From contig CM034234.1 in the NCBI GenBank assembly GCA_019916065.1, positions 382,963 through 446,962 of the forward strand: a stretch of DNA of 64,000 bases, in the 5' to 3' direction. Of the stretch, positions 46,884 through 59,100 are shown piece by piece. Origin of the DNA: Vitellaria paradoxa. Taxonomy: Eukaryota; Streptophyta; Magnoliopsida; Ericales; Sapotaceae. Below the pieces are notes generated by a model, which was not told the DNA's origin, ran no database searches, and saw only the letters and a list, made by a program, of their open reading frames with translations. Position 1 is the stretch's first letter; each line of letters begins with the position of its first letter. The translations under genes and the position numbers were made by a program.

Positions 46884-48536
46884 TCAAAAAAGAGACCACC
46901 ACCACCTCCTGCTCCCGCTCTCCTGCTGGTTGTGGCGCCAGGATCCAGAAGCGCGATTTGGCTGCTGTCCCCTGCCAGGAGAGTCACGACCCCCAATTTG
47001 GCCTCTTCTCTCTGTTAGAGGGTTGCCTAACCACGAAACAAGAACCATACCTACAAGACCGACAATTGGAGCAGCTGCAAGAAAGAGCCATCTTCCTCTT
47101 GCACTCTCTCCGTCAGATCTCCCTGTGGCATGCTGCTCCTCGCTTAAAAAGTCTGTCTGCACTGTTCTATCATGATCTACCTCGTTGATGTCTGAGGAAC
47201 TATCCTCACTCATCCCCTGCTGCTGGTTTTCATGAATCTCCAAACTTCTCCTAGTGTTCTGCTTCCCTTCTTCATAATCTTTGTCATCAGTTGGAAGCTC
47301 ATAACGACAAAGTGGGCATGAGTTGCGTGCCTGTAACCATGGCAGGATACAGGAAGGGTGATAGAGGTGAAAACAAGGAAGCTGATTTACGACAGTCCCA
47401 AGAGAGAAAAAATCCTTGCAGATTGCACAGGCCAAACCATCCTGCTCCTCGTTGATGATCACACGAGGTAAACTATTTACAAAGGACACAGCTGCAGGAG
47501 GTGCTCCTCGTCTTGAATTGTCGGCCTCAGCAAGATGCTCAAGCAGTTCATCAAAGCGTCTTGCATCCAGGTAATCCCCAGAATTAGCAACAAAAGGCAG
47601 TAACTCTGGTTCCTCCAAATTAGCAAAGATGTTAGGGATATGTGCTCGCCTCATCTCCCTGATTCTCAATTCACGAGAACGAAGCTGTCTTCGCCAAGTT
47701 ATAGCGCCATTGCTTTCACTTGAACCTAACGAAGTTCGGAGCTGAGCCCCAGCTGAAGATTCAGCAGCATCAGCTTCTTCCCATTCATTATCTTCTTCTT
47801 CTTCTTCCTCCTCCTCTTCTTCATTGTCGTCGTTTTCTTGGTCATCTGAGTTCCATTGGTTGAGACCCGCATGCATGGGGTCAATATCAGTATCACTATC
47901 AAGATTGCTTCCTGCATCTGGATGGTTGAACATTTCATTATCCAGGAAACTATGTCCATCCACTGAAGCATCAGAATCCGCTCCATAAGCACTTAATGAG
48001 ATAGCCTCACTCTCACTCTGGAAAAGCCTGTACCCGCTAATGACATTTGATTCACTCTCTCCATACAGAGAATCAAAGCCATCACTCTCAGTATCAGACA
48101 GTACCCTTCTCCATCGTCTGGACCCACTTGGAGTTGTTCGAGATCGTGTATGCTGCAGGAATCTCATAGCAGCGTCACTGTTAGCAGTTTGACTCTCCTG
48201 ATCAGGTGCAGTTAGCAGGCTTTGCCTTGCCAGGCTAATCAACTGCTGTGAAAAAAAATTCTCAATTGACTCAAAACTCCCATGTCTTGCTCTTCTAACT
48301 CTGGTTGTACTCCTTTGAAGAGTGTCTTCTCTAGGGGTCCCAAATTCTTCTGGAAACAAAAATTTACAATCTCGGCATATACTGATTGTTTCAAGATTCC
48401 CACCCTCATTATCAGGTGAAATGATTCTTTGGCACAGTACACATGCCGCTGGCAGGTCAGAATGGTCAACAGCTAAAGTACCATTCATGGTGGGTTGACG
48501 CAACTCTCGTAAAATAATTTCAGAATAACCATCCAT
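46884..48536 (-). CDS. RING-H2 finger protein with C-terminal membrane segment, probable E3 ubiquitin ligase (550 aa)
   Basis: Single coding exon. Residues 32-57 form a CxxC...CxxC zinc-ribbon-like motif (C32, C35, C54, C57). A serine-rich region follows, then a strongly acidic Glu/Asp stretch near 225-260 and an Arg-rich helix (RSRELRIREMRRAH) near 285-300. A RING-H2 domain lies at about 369-411, starting CAICKDFF and ending CPLCRYELP, with His-x-x-x-His at metal positions 4 and 5. A hydrophobic segment at about 481-503 (AAAPIVGLVGMVLVSWL) could anchor it in a membrane, followed by a short Arg/Gly/Trp tail. The N-terminal zinc ribbon with a C-terminal RING-H2 recalls the plant CIP8/BB-type RING family, but the tail anchor sets it apart. 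Substrate unknown. The ATG at 48536 lies just after a likely 3' splice site in the 5' UTR. Confidence 0.9.
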   Translation of the reverse strand: MDGYSEIILRELRQPTMNGTLAVDHSDLPAACVLCQRIISPDNEGGNLETISICRDCKFLFPEEFGTPREDTLQRSTTRVRRARHGSFESIENFFSQQLISLARQSLLTAPDQESQTANSDAAMRFLQHTRSRTTPSGSRRWRRVLSDTESDGFDSLYGESESNVISGYRLFQSESEAISLSAYGADSDASVDGHSFLDNEMFNHPDAGSNLDSDTDIDPMHAGLNQWNSDDQENDDNEEEEEEEEEEDNEWEEADAAESSAGAQLRTSLGSSESNGAITWRRQLRSRELRIREMRRAHIPNIFANLEEPELLPFVANSGDYLDARRFDELLEHLAEADNSRRGAPPAAVSFVNSLPRVIINEEQDGLACAICKDFFSLGTVVNQLPCFHLYHPSCILPWLQARNSCPLCRYELPTDDKDYEEGKQNTRRSLEIHENQQQGMSEDSSSDINEVDHDRTVQTDFLSEEQHATGRSDGESARGRWLFLAAAPIVGLVGMVLVSWLGNPLTERRGQIGGRDSPGRGQQPNRASGSWRHNQQESGSRRWWWSLF

Positions 48537-48542
48537 TTGTTA

Positions 48543-51245
48543 CTACGCCAAAAAGGAAAAGACAAGAAAATCAATTATAAATGGACAAACGACTACAGAA
48601 GAAGATAACAGGATATCATGAAAAGAACTGCAAAGAATAAAAAAAAAAAAAAAATGTGGACTGGAAGGAAGTGCATCGTGCATGCTCAAGGTAGTCAGAG
48701 AGGAGAACAAATACAAAAAAATACTGCATTCAATTTTCAAGGCTAATGAATGCTGCACCTATTACTTACAAGTTCATAAAGAATGCAACTGGAATTCGTG
48801 ACCTGATCATTGAAATTCATTATCCAAGGGCAAACGACAAAAAAAATAAATAAATAAATAACAATGATAATAAAATAAGCTAAGTCAGAACAGTCAGTAA
48901 TTCTACACTACATCTTCAATTAGTGGTAACATGGTCTCAAAACATGAAGAATGAGTGGATACATTAAGCTTTATATACTTCAGAAGGGATTTTGATGGGT
49001 AAAATGCCAAGACATGTATACATTAATCCCAAGGCGTTGACTTATCAAAATAACCAAAGCATATAGCCCAACCACTGGAAGTGACTAAAATCCTTCCCTC
49101 ACCATTCAGTTGTTTTGATGTCAAATCCTTTATAACATTTGATAAGTCCTTTTTTTTCCCCTTTTTCTTTTGTTTTGTTTTTTGTTGTTTTATTTTTTCT
49201 TTTGGGGGGAGGGGGGAGGGGAGAGGGGATTGGGGGTTAGTTAATCACTTCGCTTTTTCCAGTTGCCCTTTCTCCGGTCCTTAATGCAAATCTGATTCAT
49301 AGTTATTGGGTAAGATGGAACCACGATCTGGATCTTGTAAACCCAATAATGATTCATTTGCAATCTGGATCACTCCCAATATAAAATATAATCCTACAAA
49401 GAAATCAAAGGGAAATATAAAAGATAAAATGAAATAATAGTTTATTTATTTATTTGAATATTGAATTTTTTTATATCTTTGTTCTTAGATATTTGGAATA
49501 TTATAAATTGAACTATTTATTGAGATGCGTAATGAATTATGAGGATTACGCATTATTTTACTTGTTTATTCAAATTACTATTGAAATTATCTCAGATTAT
49601 ATAAATTTAAATATGGATACGTGCAAACAAGCCATCCTTAGACAAACTACAAGCCAAAATAGCGATAGCGTTCCAACTAAGCCTACCCCATCGTACCGCA
49701 TACTAAAGAAAATATAGAACCGCTCACCCGTACCCATACTGTGAACCACAACGAACCGCATTTTAGGTAAATATGATCTGATTTAATCTTATTGACATAA
49801 AGCATTGGTTAGTAGTCATTATTGCACACAGCCAACCAACTTCAAGAACTTTATCTCATCCTAAATTGGCATGAACTAAACCTCCATTTTTTGGCATATC
49901 GCTTTCTTTGTTCCCACTCTATACCTTCAAAGAAAATAGTCATAGGATCAAGCATTTCCGCTTAAATACACTCCACTCTCTATATTAAACAAAAACAATA
50001 CAGACTACAGTGTTTTAGTGCCTAGAAGTTATATAATCACTTTGAGCGGCGACTTCTTTACTTCACTAGTAACACAATTCACATACCCAATAAAAATATA
50101 TTACAGTCTAATAGCTTTCCATCTCGTATTTACCTTTTTTATTAATTCTTAGATTTTGTTGATGTTTCTCTTGGTTGGAACTTGATCTGACAAATGGATA
50201 CTCAGTGTGCACCACAATTAGCCCTCACAATTCTCAATATATTAGAGGCTAACCGAACTTGGTCTCATTCTTGCACTTTTTCCATGCGATGACACCTTTA
50301 TTCTTCCTTCTACAAATTCTTAATGACTTGTGATCCTCAAAGTTCAGTATCAACTTTCCTAACTTGGATAAAAAAGTTCAGTATCAACAACAAAACACTC
50401 CCTTTAGCTATCCAAAAATTACGAGGAAAAACAGGGAAAAGAAGATTTCTGACAAAAGCTTGAGAAAAGAGGCCAGTTTACGGCATTTTATTTTCTCTCT
50501 GAATTCTCTCTGATAACCAGATGAATCCAGAGTCTAGAATCAAGATGCTACAAGCGTGATTCTCTCATTTTGAGTAAATTATTTGTACAGTACGAAAGGT
50601 AACTACTGAACTCAACAAGTCGACGATAATCTGTTACGAACAAAAAGAAAGATTTCCATTTGTTTTGCCAAATGGTGATGCATTAACACTTTTAAATTGA
50701 ATTCAAACCTAAGCCACCAGCATGGATATATAAATGACAATGTGCAAAATAATAGCACAAACCATTCAATGAAAATTCTGGCCATATTCATATCCTTTAG
50801 GCATGTCTGAGTAAAATAATATAAAAATCCCATGAATGCGATTGTTCAAGGCCAGCTATGTATGTAATGTATAGTTATCTATTACTTACAACAATACTTA
50901 ATCTAACACTAACAATGCAAACTCACACCAATGTTCAACTCCATGAGGAGGAAAATAGGAAGAGAAGAAGGTGGTGTATCTGTACAACACACTGGTGAAG
51001 CATTAAGAAAAAATTTAAAATTTTCTATTACAGACCAAATGGAAATTATCAGAATAACAGAAAATTTAAGGAGACAGAATATAGAACACACAAAGTATAC
51101 GAATATTCCACCAACAAATGTTACAGAAGTGAAATCTAAACAGCACAACCATAAATCAAATCTAATAATATATATATATATACATATAAAAGCAAGCTTG
51201 CTAGCACAGAGGAACAAATGTAAGATACGGTTTCGGAGGCTTTAC
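48543..51245 (-). other. Probable 5' UTR intron of the RING gene (2.7 kb)
   Basis: On the - strand a pyrimidine-rich stretch ending GGCGTAG gives an acceptor at 48543, six bases before the ATG. A donor reading CTTTG/GTAAAG lies at 51245. The exon it would join (51246 to about 51430) carries ACAAACCCTAATTCC, common in plant leaders. A large leader intron fits, but other UTR splicing is possible. Inside are a T/G-rich tract near 49150-49230 and no gene. Confidence 0.5.
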
Positions 51246-51430
51246 CAAAGAAAGTTACGCAGCAGTCAGTCAGCCCACCAACGGTCAAAATTTCCGTTTG
51301 GAAATGGCTCTGAGAATCTGATTCGTAGATTACAACTGCAGAGAGAAAAAAGAAAAGAAAAACTCCAACTTTTTAGGTGCAAACAGAGAAGAATAATAAA
51401 GGAATTAGGGTTTGTGGAAGATAGTTAGAA

Positions 51431-51674
51431 AAGGGCCAAAGAGGAAGTGAGGGCTGAAGAAGGAATAAATTTTGGGATTTGGAAAACGATCGACCGACGG
51501 ACCAAAATGCGTACGCGCATATTGACGAACAATGACGATATGTAGCGGAATTCAATGACTGCAACATCAAACTGTTTGAACAACTTTTCCTTTGCCAACA
51601 AAGAAAGATGGTAGAATTTATCAAACAGATGATGATGAGAATACCAAGTGTGGGTGAGATTGTCCTTTCATTGG

Positions 51675-51715
<41 letters not shown>

Positions 51716-52216
51716 AAGGTTTGGTTCGATTGGGCCGATGGTTGTTGGAACTCAAGAGTCTGCAGAGGAGGAGGAGGAGGAGGCGGGCCCCGTCCGCAAC
51801 CTCTTCAGCGATAGACACTATTCTGGGCGCGTGTAAGGCCTCACCCCATCCCGCACGGCACGACCCAAACTAGAAAGTAATAAATAATAATAATTCAGAA
51901 AGCTACAAATAATATAGATTATATCTATTTTATATGACAAAGCACGTCATTTGATATTTATCTTACATACGAAGAGAGAGAGAGGGAGAGAGAGCCCTGG
52001 CGTGGGGTTGATTGGGTTATATTGTTGGATTAATTAGGTTCAATTGTTGTTTTACGTAGTTAATATAGGGGTGTGGTGGTGTGCTCTACTTTGTTTTAGA
52101 ATTTGATATAATGATATATTTGTGTAATTTTTTAAGAGAAATCAAAAATACATACAAATTTTAAAATTTGAAACTCAAATATAATATATATGTATATATA
52201 TTATATTTTATAAAAT
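51431..52216. other. Upstream region of the RING gene with TC microsatellite
   Basis: Holds a pure TC microsatellite at 51677-51711 and a GAG/GGC-rich patch at 51765-51790 that could be a promoter or leader of the RING gene. No ORF with recognised product. Confidence 0.4.
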
Positions 52217-53764
52217 TATTAGCAATTGCCTTTCCTGAAAGTATAGAAATATAACTTGACATATAAATAGTTTAAATTTAAATTTATAAAGCAAATCTGC
52301 ATAAAAAAAAAGTGTGAAAATAATGTATAAAAATAAAAAGATATTAAGGTATAAAATTTTATTATTTATTACAAATATTATCACATTTTTTAAATATTAA
52401 TTTAAAATCTTTTATATAAAAATATTCAAAAAAAATGAGAATAGTAAAAAAAAAAATAATTTCGATCATTTAACAAATTTAACCGTTAAAAATATTTCAA
52501 ATTTAGAATTTTAAATTTCATTATCTATATATAATTTACGAATGTCATGGGAAGCTATAGAGTAATAATAATAAAATTATACACATTTATTAAACAATAT
52601 ATGGATACATATTAGAAAAAGTAATTAAAATTTTTTTAAATATATTTAAACTTTAATTTTTAAAAATTTCATTAAAAATAAACATTAAAATTCAAATTTC
52701 AATTTTAATTTACCTAAAACTTAAATTTTAACTGCATACGCTTTTACATTCTGTATTATTTATATAATAAGTTTAAAATTTTGAATTTGAGATATTTTTA
52801 ACTGTTAAATTTGCTAAATAACCCTGATGATTTTTCTTTTTCTCTCACTTTTTAATATTTTTTTATATAAAAGATTTTAAATTAATATTTTAAAAAATGT
52901 GATAATACTAACAATTATCCGTGTCTAAAGGCACAGAAATATAATTTAGCATCTAAATAGCTTAAAATTAAATTTATAAAGCCAACCCACATGAAAAAAA
53001 AAATTGTGTAAAAATAACCTATAAAAATAAAAAAATAGATTAAGATATAAAATTTTATAATTTATTACAAATATTATCACATTTTTTAAAACTTTTATAT
53101 AAAAAGTATTCAAAAAAATATGGAAAGAATGAAAGAAAACAAAAATAATATTGGTCATTTAGCAAATTCAATAGTTAAAAATATCTCAAATTTAAAATTT
53201 TAAACTTTCTTATTATATAAACGACACAGAATGCAAAAATGTATACATTTAAAATTTAAGTTTTAGGTATATTAAAATTTAATTTTAATGTTTATTTTTA
53301 ATAAAATTTTAAATAATTAAAGTTTAAATATATTTTTATATAAAAAATTTAATTGACTTCGTCTAATAAGTATCTATATATTATTTAATAAATGTGTACA
53401 ATTTTGTTATTATTGTTGGATAGCTCCGTATGACATTTATAGATAATATATAGATAAGAAAGTTTAAAATTTTAAATTTAAGTTATTTTTAACTATTGAA
53501 CTTAGTAAATAACTAAGATTATTTTTCTTTTTCTCTCACTTTTCTCATATTTTTTAATATTTTTTTATATAAAAGATTTTAGTTTAATACTTTCAAAAAA
53601 GTGATAATATTTGTAATAAATAATAAAATTTATATCTTAATCTCTTTTTATTTTTATATGTTATTTTTATACTTTTTTTATATAGGTTTGCTGTATCAAT
53701 TTAAATTTAAATTATTTACATCCTAAATTATATTTCTGTGTCAGCACAGACAATTGTTAGTTTA
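52217..53764. mobile_element. Long inverted-repeat structure made of two long-TIR DNA elements
   Basis: The arms 52217-52907 and 53072-53764 are imperfect inverted complements of about 690 bp around a 164-bp spacer. The spacer begins CTAACAATTATCCGTG and directly repeats the outer end of the left arm. It therefore reads best as one complete element (about 52908-53764, with CTAACAATT ends and TIRs of some 300 bp) joined to a truncated copy (52217-52907). No coding potential. The family may be MULE- or foldback-like; I could not find a target duplication. Confidence 0.7.
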
Positions 53765-54672
53765 TTAATAATTTACAAAAAAAATAACTCTAATGATAAA
53801 ATCTTGAATTTGATATCTGCATATATAAAGAAAGAGATATCTTGAATTAGTAAAAATTGCATATGACAACCGTTTTGCTCACAGTTATTAAATAAGAAAA
53901 AATTATATATCTTAAAAATTAATTTCACCGATAAGTTCCAAATTCATTTGAATATATTTTCTGTCCTTAATCTTTTAAACTATGTTCAAGGAATAATACT
54001 TCTTATACAAGTCAATCAATTTATTGTTTCGGAAAACCTTAACATAAATCTTAATCGAACATTGATGTTTTATATAGATAAATAATTTATCAACATAAAT
54101 TTTTGGAGGAAAACAAAATATCAAATAAATTAAAAAATTTAAAATTCATTTTATTTTTTATTGAGATAGAAAAATGAGTTTAAAATGAATTGTATTTTAA
54201 AAAAAATTAATTTTTACTAGATTAACCATACAAATTAATAATTTTATTTTTCATTTCCTTTTGCAAATTCAGGTTCCAAATATGATATAAGAGAAACGGA
54301 AAATATATAGTTGGTAAATTATAGATTATTTACATATACTCATTCTCCATAATTAATTAAATAAAATTAATTTTTTTAACAAATGTCCATTCATTTTTTT
54401 TAATATTCTAACTCAATAGAATAAAAAGAATAAATATCACATCTTTTATTATTTTATTTTTCTTCACCTCAGTTGTTTTTCTTCAACAAATTATTGATGT
54501 AGACATTCCATAAAAAAATAAGGAAACTCAATTTTTTTTTTAATGGAGAGATTTCGTATCTTCAGTTGTAGCTTTCTTCCTTAATGTCTATTTGATTCGC
54601 TGTACTAATAGAACGTTCTCTGTAAAAAGCAAAAAAAATAAATGCAACTTTCTTCCAGGGCAATTAATCTAC
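53765..54672. other. AT-rich intergenic DNA
   Basis: No gene or clear repeat border seen in 0.9 kb. Confidence 0.5.
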
Positions 54673-55022
54673 GAGGCGTTTCGTAACACAATTTTTAATA
54701 TTTTTTAGTAATTTTTAGTTAAAAATTGTTAGTTGTAATTTTTGACATGTTTGGTGAAACAAGTTGTAATTTTTAGTAATTTTTGGATGTTTGGTAAAAT
54801 TTTTGACAATATTTAATAATTTTTAGCAACTTTTGAGTGTTTGGTAAAATTTTTAGCAAATTTTTAACAACTTTTGTGTGTTTGGTGAAAATTTTAGTAA
54901 TTTTTGAACGAAACAAATTACTGTAATAGAGTAAAAAAATAATAATAATTGAAGTTTTACTCAACGCTTACTTTGCAATTTTTGATAAAATTTTGCATGT
55001 TTTTATACAGCCAAACGGGACC
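54673..55022 (+). repeat. AT-rich MITE-like repeat, copy 2
   Basis: Related in inverted orientation to 24911-25282. Begins GAGGCGTTTCG and ends CCAAACGGGACC. Internally repeats TTTTTAGTAATTTTT and TGTTTGGTAAAATTTTT phrases. Confidence 0.55.
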
Positions 55023-56158
55023 TATATTGTTTTGGGAATTCAAACAACCAACTCCACTAGTTGTTCTAATTAAAACCAAAGCACAAGAAAAACGTGGAGA
55101 AGATTCATTGTGCATTTCTACATCTACCCTCTAATTTTTTCTTTAGGTTTTGATAGGGAGGAGCTAGGCATATCCATTCCTTTTTTACTCAATCCTGTAA
55201 GCATAATAAAATATTTACTCAATCCTATAAGCATAATAACGTATAAATATTATGTATATATGAATATAAAAATATAAAAATAAATTAATACAAAAATACG
55301 TGCATTTTTCTTCTATTTTTTCTCTATGACCTTAATTCATTTTATAATTATATTATTTCTGAAACTAAAAAATTAATATTAAATTATTAACGTTTGATCT
55401 TTTTCTCTATCACAATCTATACGATAGTTATTAATAAGAAGAAATATTTATATATTATGAGAAGAGAACTTAATCACATATATATATATATATATATAGA
55501 GGATAAATCCTAACTTTATCAGGTCTTCTCATAAACTCACACTGACTGCCTAATCTCATTACCCTTAGATGTTCAAAAATTCAACAATATCAATCATAAC
55601 AAATAAATTTTATCATACACGCCACTATCTTTAACCTGTTTCTAAAAAAAAAATTAATTAATGTTCCATGCATTCACCAACTTACTAATTTCTCTTTCTT
55701 TCCGAGTCCTCTCTGTTCCATATTCAGAAACAAATTTCACAGCCTTTTACATACTTGTTTTTCTTACCCCAATTGCATACACTACACTACACTACAGTCA
55801 GCTCTTTTCCATATATATATATATATATAGTGTAGCATTTTCCATATATAATAGGGTCTCTTCCTCTCTCCCTTTTACACCCCCCACAACTCCTTGTATT
55901 CCTCATTTTCGCTCTTCTTTTCTTTCATTCATTTTCTCCCTTAAATTAAATCTACTGAGCTCTTGTTTTCTGCAATTCCGGCTGCATGTCCGGGTAGACC
56001 TTTTATGTGTGTGGACTGACTGACTCCCTATCTGCACTTGTCCCTATTTTTATTTATTGTTTTTTTTTTATTCAAAAATATGGCTTTGGGACAATTTACC
56101 TGGCATGGATTTGGCAGTTCGATTTATATACGCATGTAATTTGTGTGTGTGTGTACAG
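55023..56158. other. Promoter and leader region of the bromodomain gene
   Basis: Contains TA microsatellites at about 55479-55500 and 55812-55829, then a pyrimidine-rich stretch at 55857-55950 suited to a plant leader. A GT microsatellite ending GTACAG at 56158 gives the acceptor before the first coding exon. Confidence 0.4.
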
Positions 56159-56177
56159 GAAAATACAAAGGTCGTCA

Positions 56178-59100
56178 ATGTGGAGATATGGGCAGAGAAG
56201 GAGAAGCCCCCGAATCTCAGCCCTGGATGCACGGAAGCCAAACCAACCTACCACTCCCTTTCCTTCCCGAATGGAGGGGCACCAACTCTCTGGGACCAGT
56301 AGCAGTCGTATCAAGAGAAAACGCCAACCGGTAGTTTGTTTTTATTCTGCCGGCCCTTTTATTGTAATTCAACTCTTTTAACTATCTACAGTAAAGTTAG
56401 ATGCATGCATTTCTTGGTAAAGTTAGTTCTAGTCATATGGGTGGGTGCTCAATACTTGGTTGAATTAGCAAGCAACGAAGAGAATTAGCATAATCCAAAG
56501 TCATGCCACAAATTCATACAATTTTGGTTTGCATATATATGCGTCAATCCATAAAATCAAAGTTGCCATTAATTCATCTTTAATATCAGAATTAACGCAT
56601 ATGCAAATCAGAATTTAAAATCACCTTCAAAATTAGAATTGCAAACTATAAAATCACCTTTTAAAACCCCTCAATGTTTTCATGTGATGGACCTTCCGCT
56701 GATTTTAGGTAGAATCTCAATTTTAATAACGTTGATTCTTAGGTATAGGAAGTTTACATCAACTTCTTACAACTAATTCCAGTAGTAATTTTTTCTCTTA
56801 TTAACTTGTTTGAAAGTGAAACTTGCTATGGTGCTTCTATTTTCTGTTAGTCTTTAAAGTAGAGACAAACAGATATAATTCTGCAAATTTTCAAAATTAT
56901 AATAATGAAAACAGATTTCAATTAATCTTTATTAAGAGCTATCTGTGGCCATGTGAACATGTAATTATTTATTGACTTCAAATGCTTGGGTACTGGTTTT
57001 AAAATCCCATTCTGTGTGTAGGATACAGAGAGTCCAAATCAAGAAGAACATTCAACCAATAGTGGTGAGTCACTTTGCTCCACAACATATATCACAGTTT
57101 TAATTGTCTGCAATAAGGTTTCTTTCATGATGGCATGACATCACTATGTAACTCAATTTGCATCCTAAATCAGATCAACAATTCGTTATACAAGCCAAAG
57201 GAAGCACAAAACTCAATGATCATGCTACCTCCACCAGTTGAGTTATCTTTCTCTGTCAAATGTGCCAATTTATCATATCAATCATGAGGATAACATCTTA
57301 CTTGTAACTTGTTATCTCGTATTAGGTCAATCATCAATTGTATCACCTGTTCCATTCATGCCTAAAAAGCATATCCTTGAACTTGTACTGGACACACTGC
57401 AAAGGTGAGTATTACTAGAGCATATTCTTTTTAGCATCAAATTATTTGGAAAGGAATATTACAATGGTTTGTTTCTTCTTTAAATATCATTATTTTTAAT
57501 ATCAGGCGAGATACATATGAAATATTTGCTGAACCAGTAGACCCCAAAGAGGTTTGTTTTTGTTTTTTGATGTTATCATTTTATATGTGGATATTTTGGT
57601 CCCACCTAACTCACTATAATTGATGAGTTTTTATGCTTTTATAAGGTTGAGGATTACTACAAAATTATTAAAGAGCCCATGGATTTTGGCACCATGAGGG
57701 CTAAACTTCATGAAGGAATGTATAAAAATCTTGAGCAATTTGAGGTTCGCTCTATTGTCAAAAGTTACTATTACATTATTATTACCATGTTAGAATCTAA
57801 TTACAATATTGTTATTGCTACAACATTCTTGTTCTACTTTTTAATATGTTTTTATAGTCCAATAGCATTTTCCAAAATCTTTTGAGGGATGTTTAGTTGG
57901 GAGCAGGAGATAGCAATGCATGAATGCACAAAGTAATAGATCGATATTTTTGCTTTCTATTAAATGCATCTTTTAATTTTGGCCATTTGTTTTCATGAGA
58001 ACAAAATTATAGTTAATTAAATGCATTTGGCAGCAAAAGGTCTGAACTGATTCATCAACCTGTGACCAACTTTCTAGATTTTAGTCTGCAAGTCATACTA
58101 GACAGTTGATGCTAGGACTTCAAACTTGTTACCTTGTATAATTCTTGCACATCCTTCCAACTCGATATGTATGATATATCTATGATGGTCACCAGACAGC
58201 TGATGCTAGGATTGCAAACTTGTTACCTTGTATAATTCTTGCACATCCTTCCAACTCACTATATAATATATCTATGTTGGTCATTGATCTTTGTTCAAAA
58301 TTAGTTCAGCTGTAGATCTTTCTAAGGCTGGCTGTGTGCTTATGAATTATGTAGTATTCAATGTTTCTGTTCATCAAAGAAGGGAAAAATTATGTCTTTT
58401 CTCATTACGTGTGCATCTAGATCGCCATCTCGATATTTACATTTTTATTTTTTGCGTGATATGCAGCACGATGTATTTTTAATACCGAGAAATGCGATGC
58501 ATTTTAACTCCACAGCTACCATTTATTTCAGACAGGTATTTTTACCAAATTCCTTCAGATTATTGAAGACCTCTGTTGCTGACATAAAGATCTTGGTTTT
58601 CTTCATTAATTAAGTATCAAAGTCTGATATATATCACAGGCTCGTGCCATATATGACTTGGCTAGGAAGGTTTTTCATATTCTGAAATCTGATCCTGAAA
58701 ACTTTGAATTGGAATTCTCTGGCACAAGGAGGAGATCAAGCAGGAGGCCCCTGGGAGAAGGCAAGGGTTTGAATTTGACCTTGGGTCCTAGACTTGCTTC
58801 AAATGCAAAATCCAGTTGTATGACTACTAGTGTCTCTCCAAAAGGCAGGCAGTGTTCTTCAAGTGGTCCATCAAATCTCAGAAGTATTAGGGGAAATCCT
58901 GCGTTCTCTTGCACAGCCACCCATGTTGACACAAGAAATTATGTTTTTTCCCCTGGTAAGAAGTAAACACTACTCTGTGACTTTCTAACCTAAAATTCCT
59001 TAAGCTCTTGGTTCAGTAGGGAAGTTTTGCAAAATACTATAGGGACCTATTTTCTTGTGAACATGTGGATAATGAGGATAGTACTCAAGGCAATATCTCC

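Noticed and set aside
51608..51836. Ser/Leu-rich ORFs at 51.6-51.8 kb
   Set aside because: Translations of a TC microsatellite and a GAG-rich patch.
55661..56023. 120-aa ORF before the bromodomain gene
   Set aside because: Low-complexity pyrimidine-rich leader; no homology recognised and out of the spliced frame.
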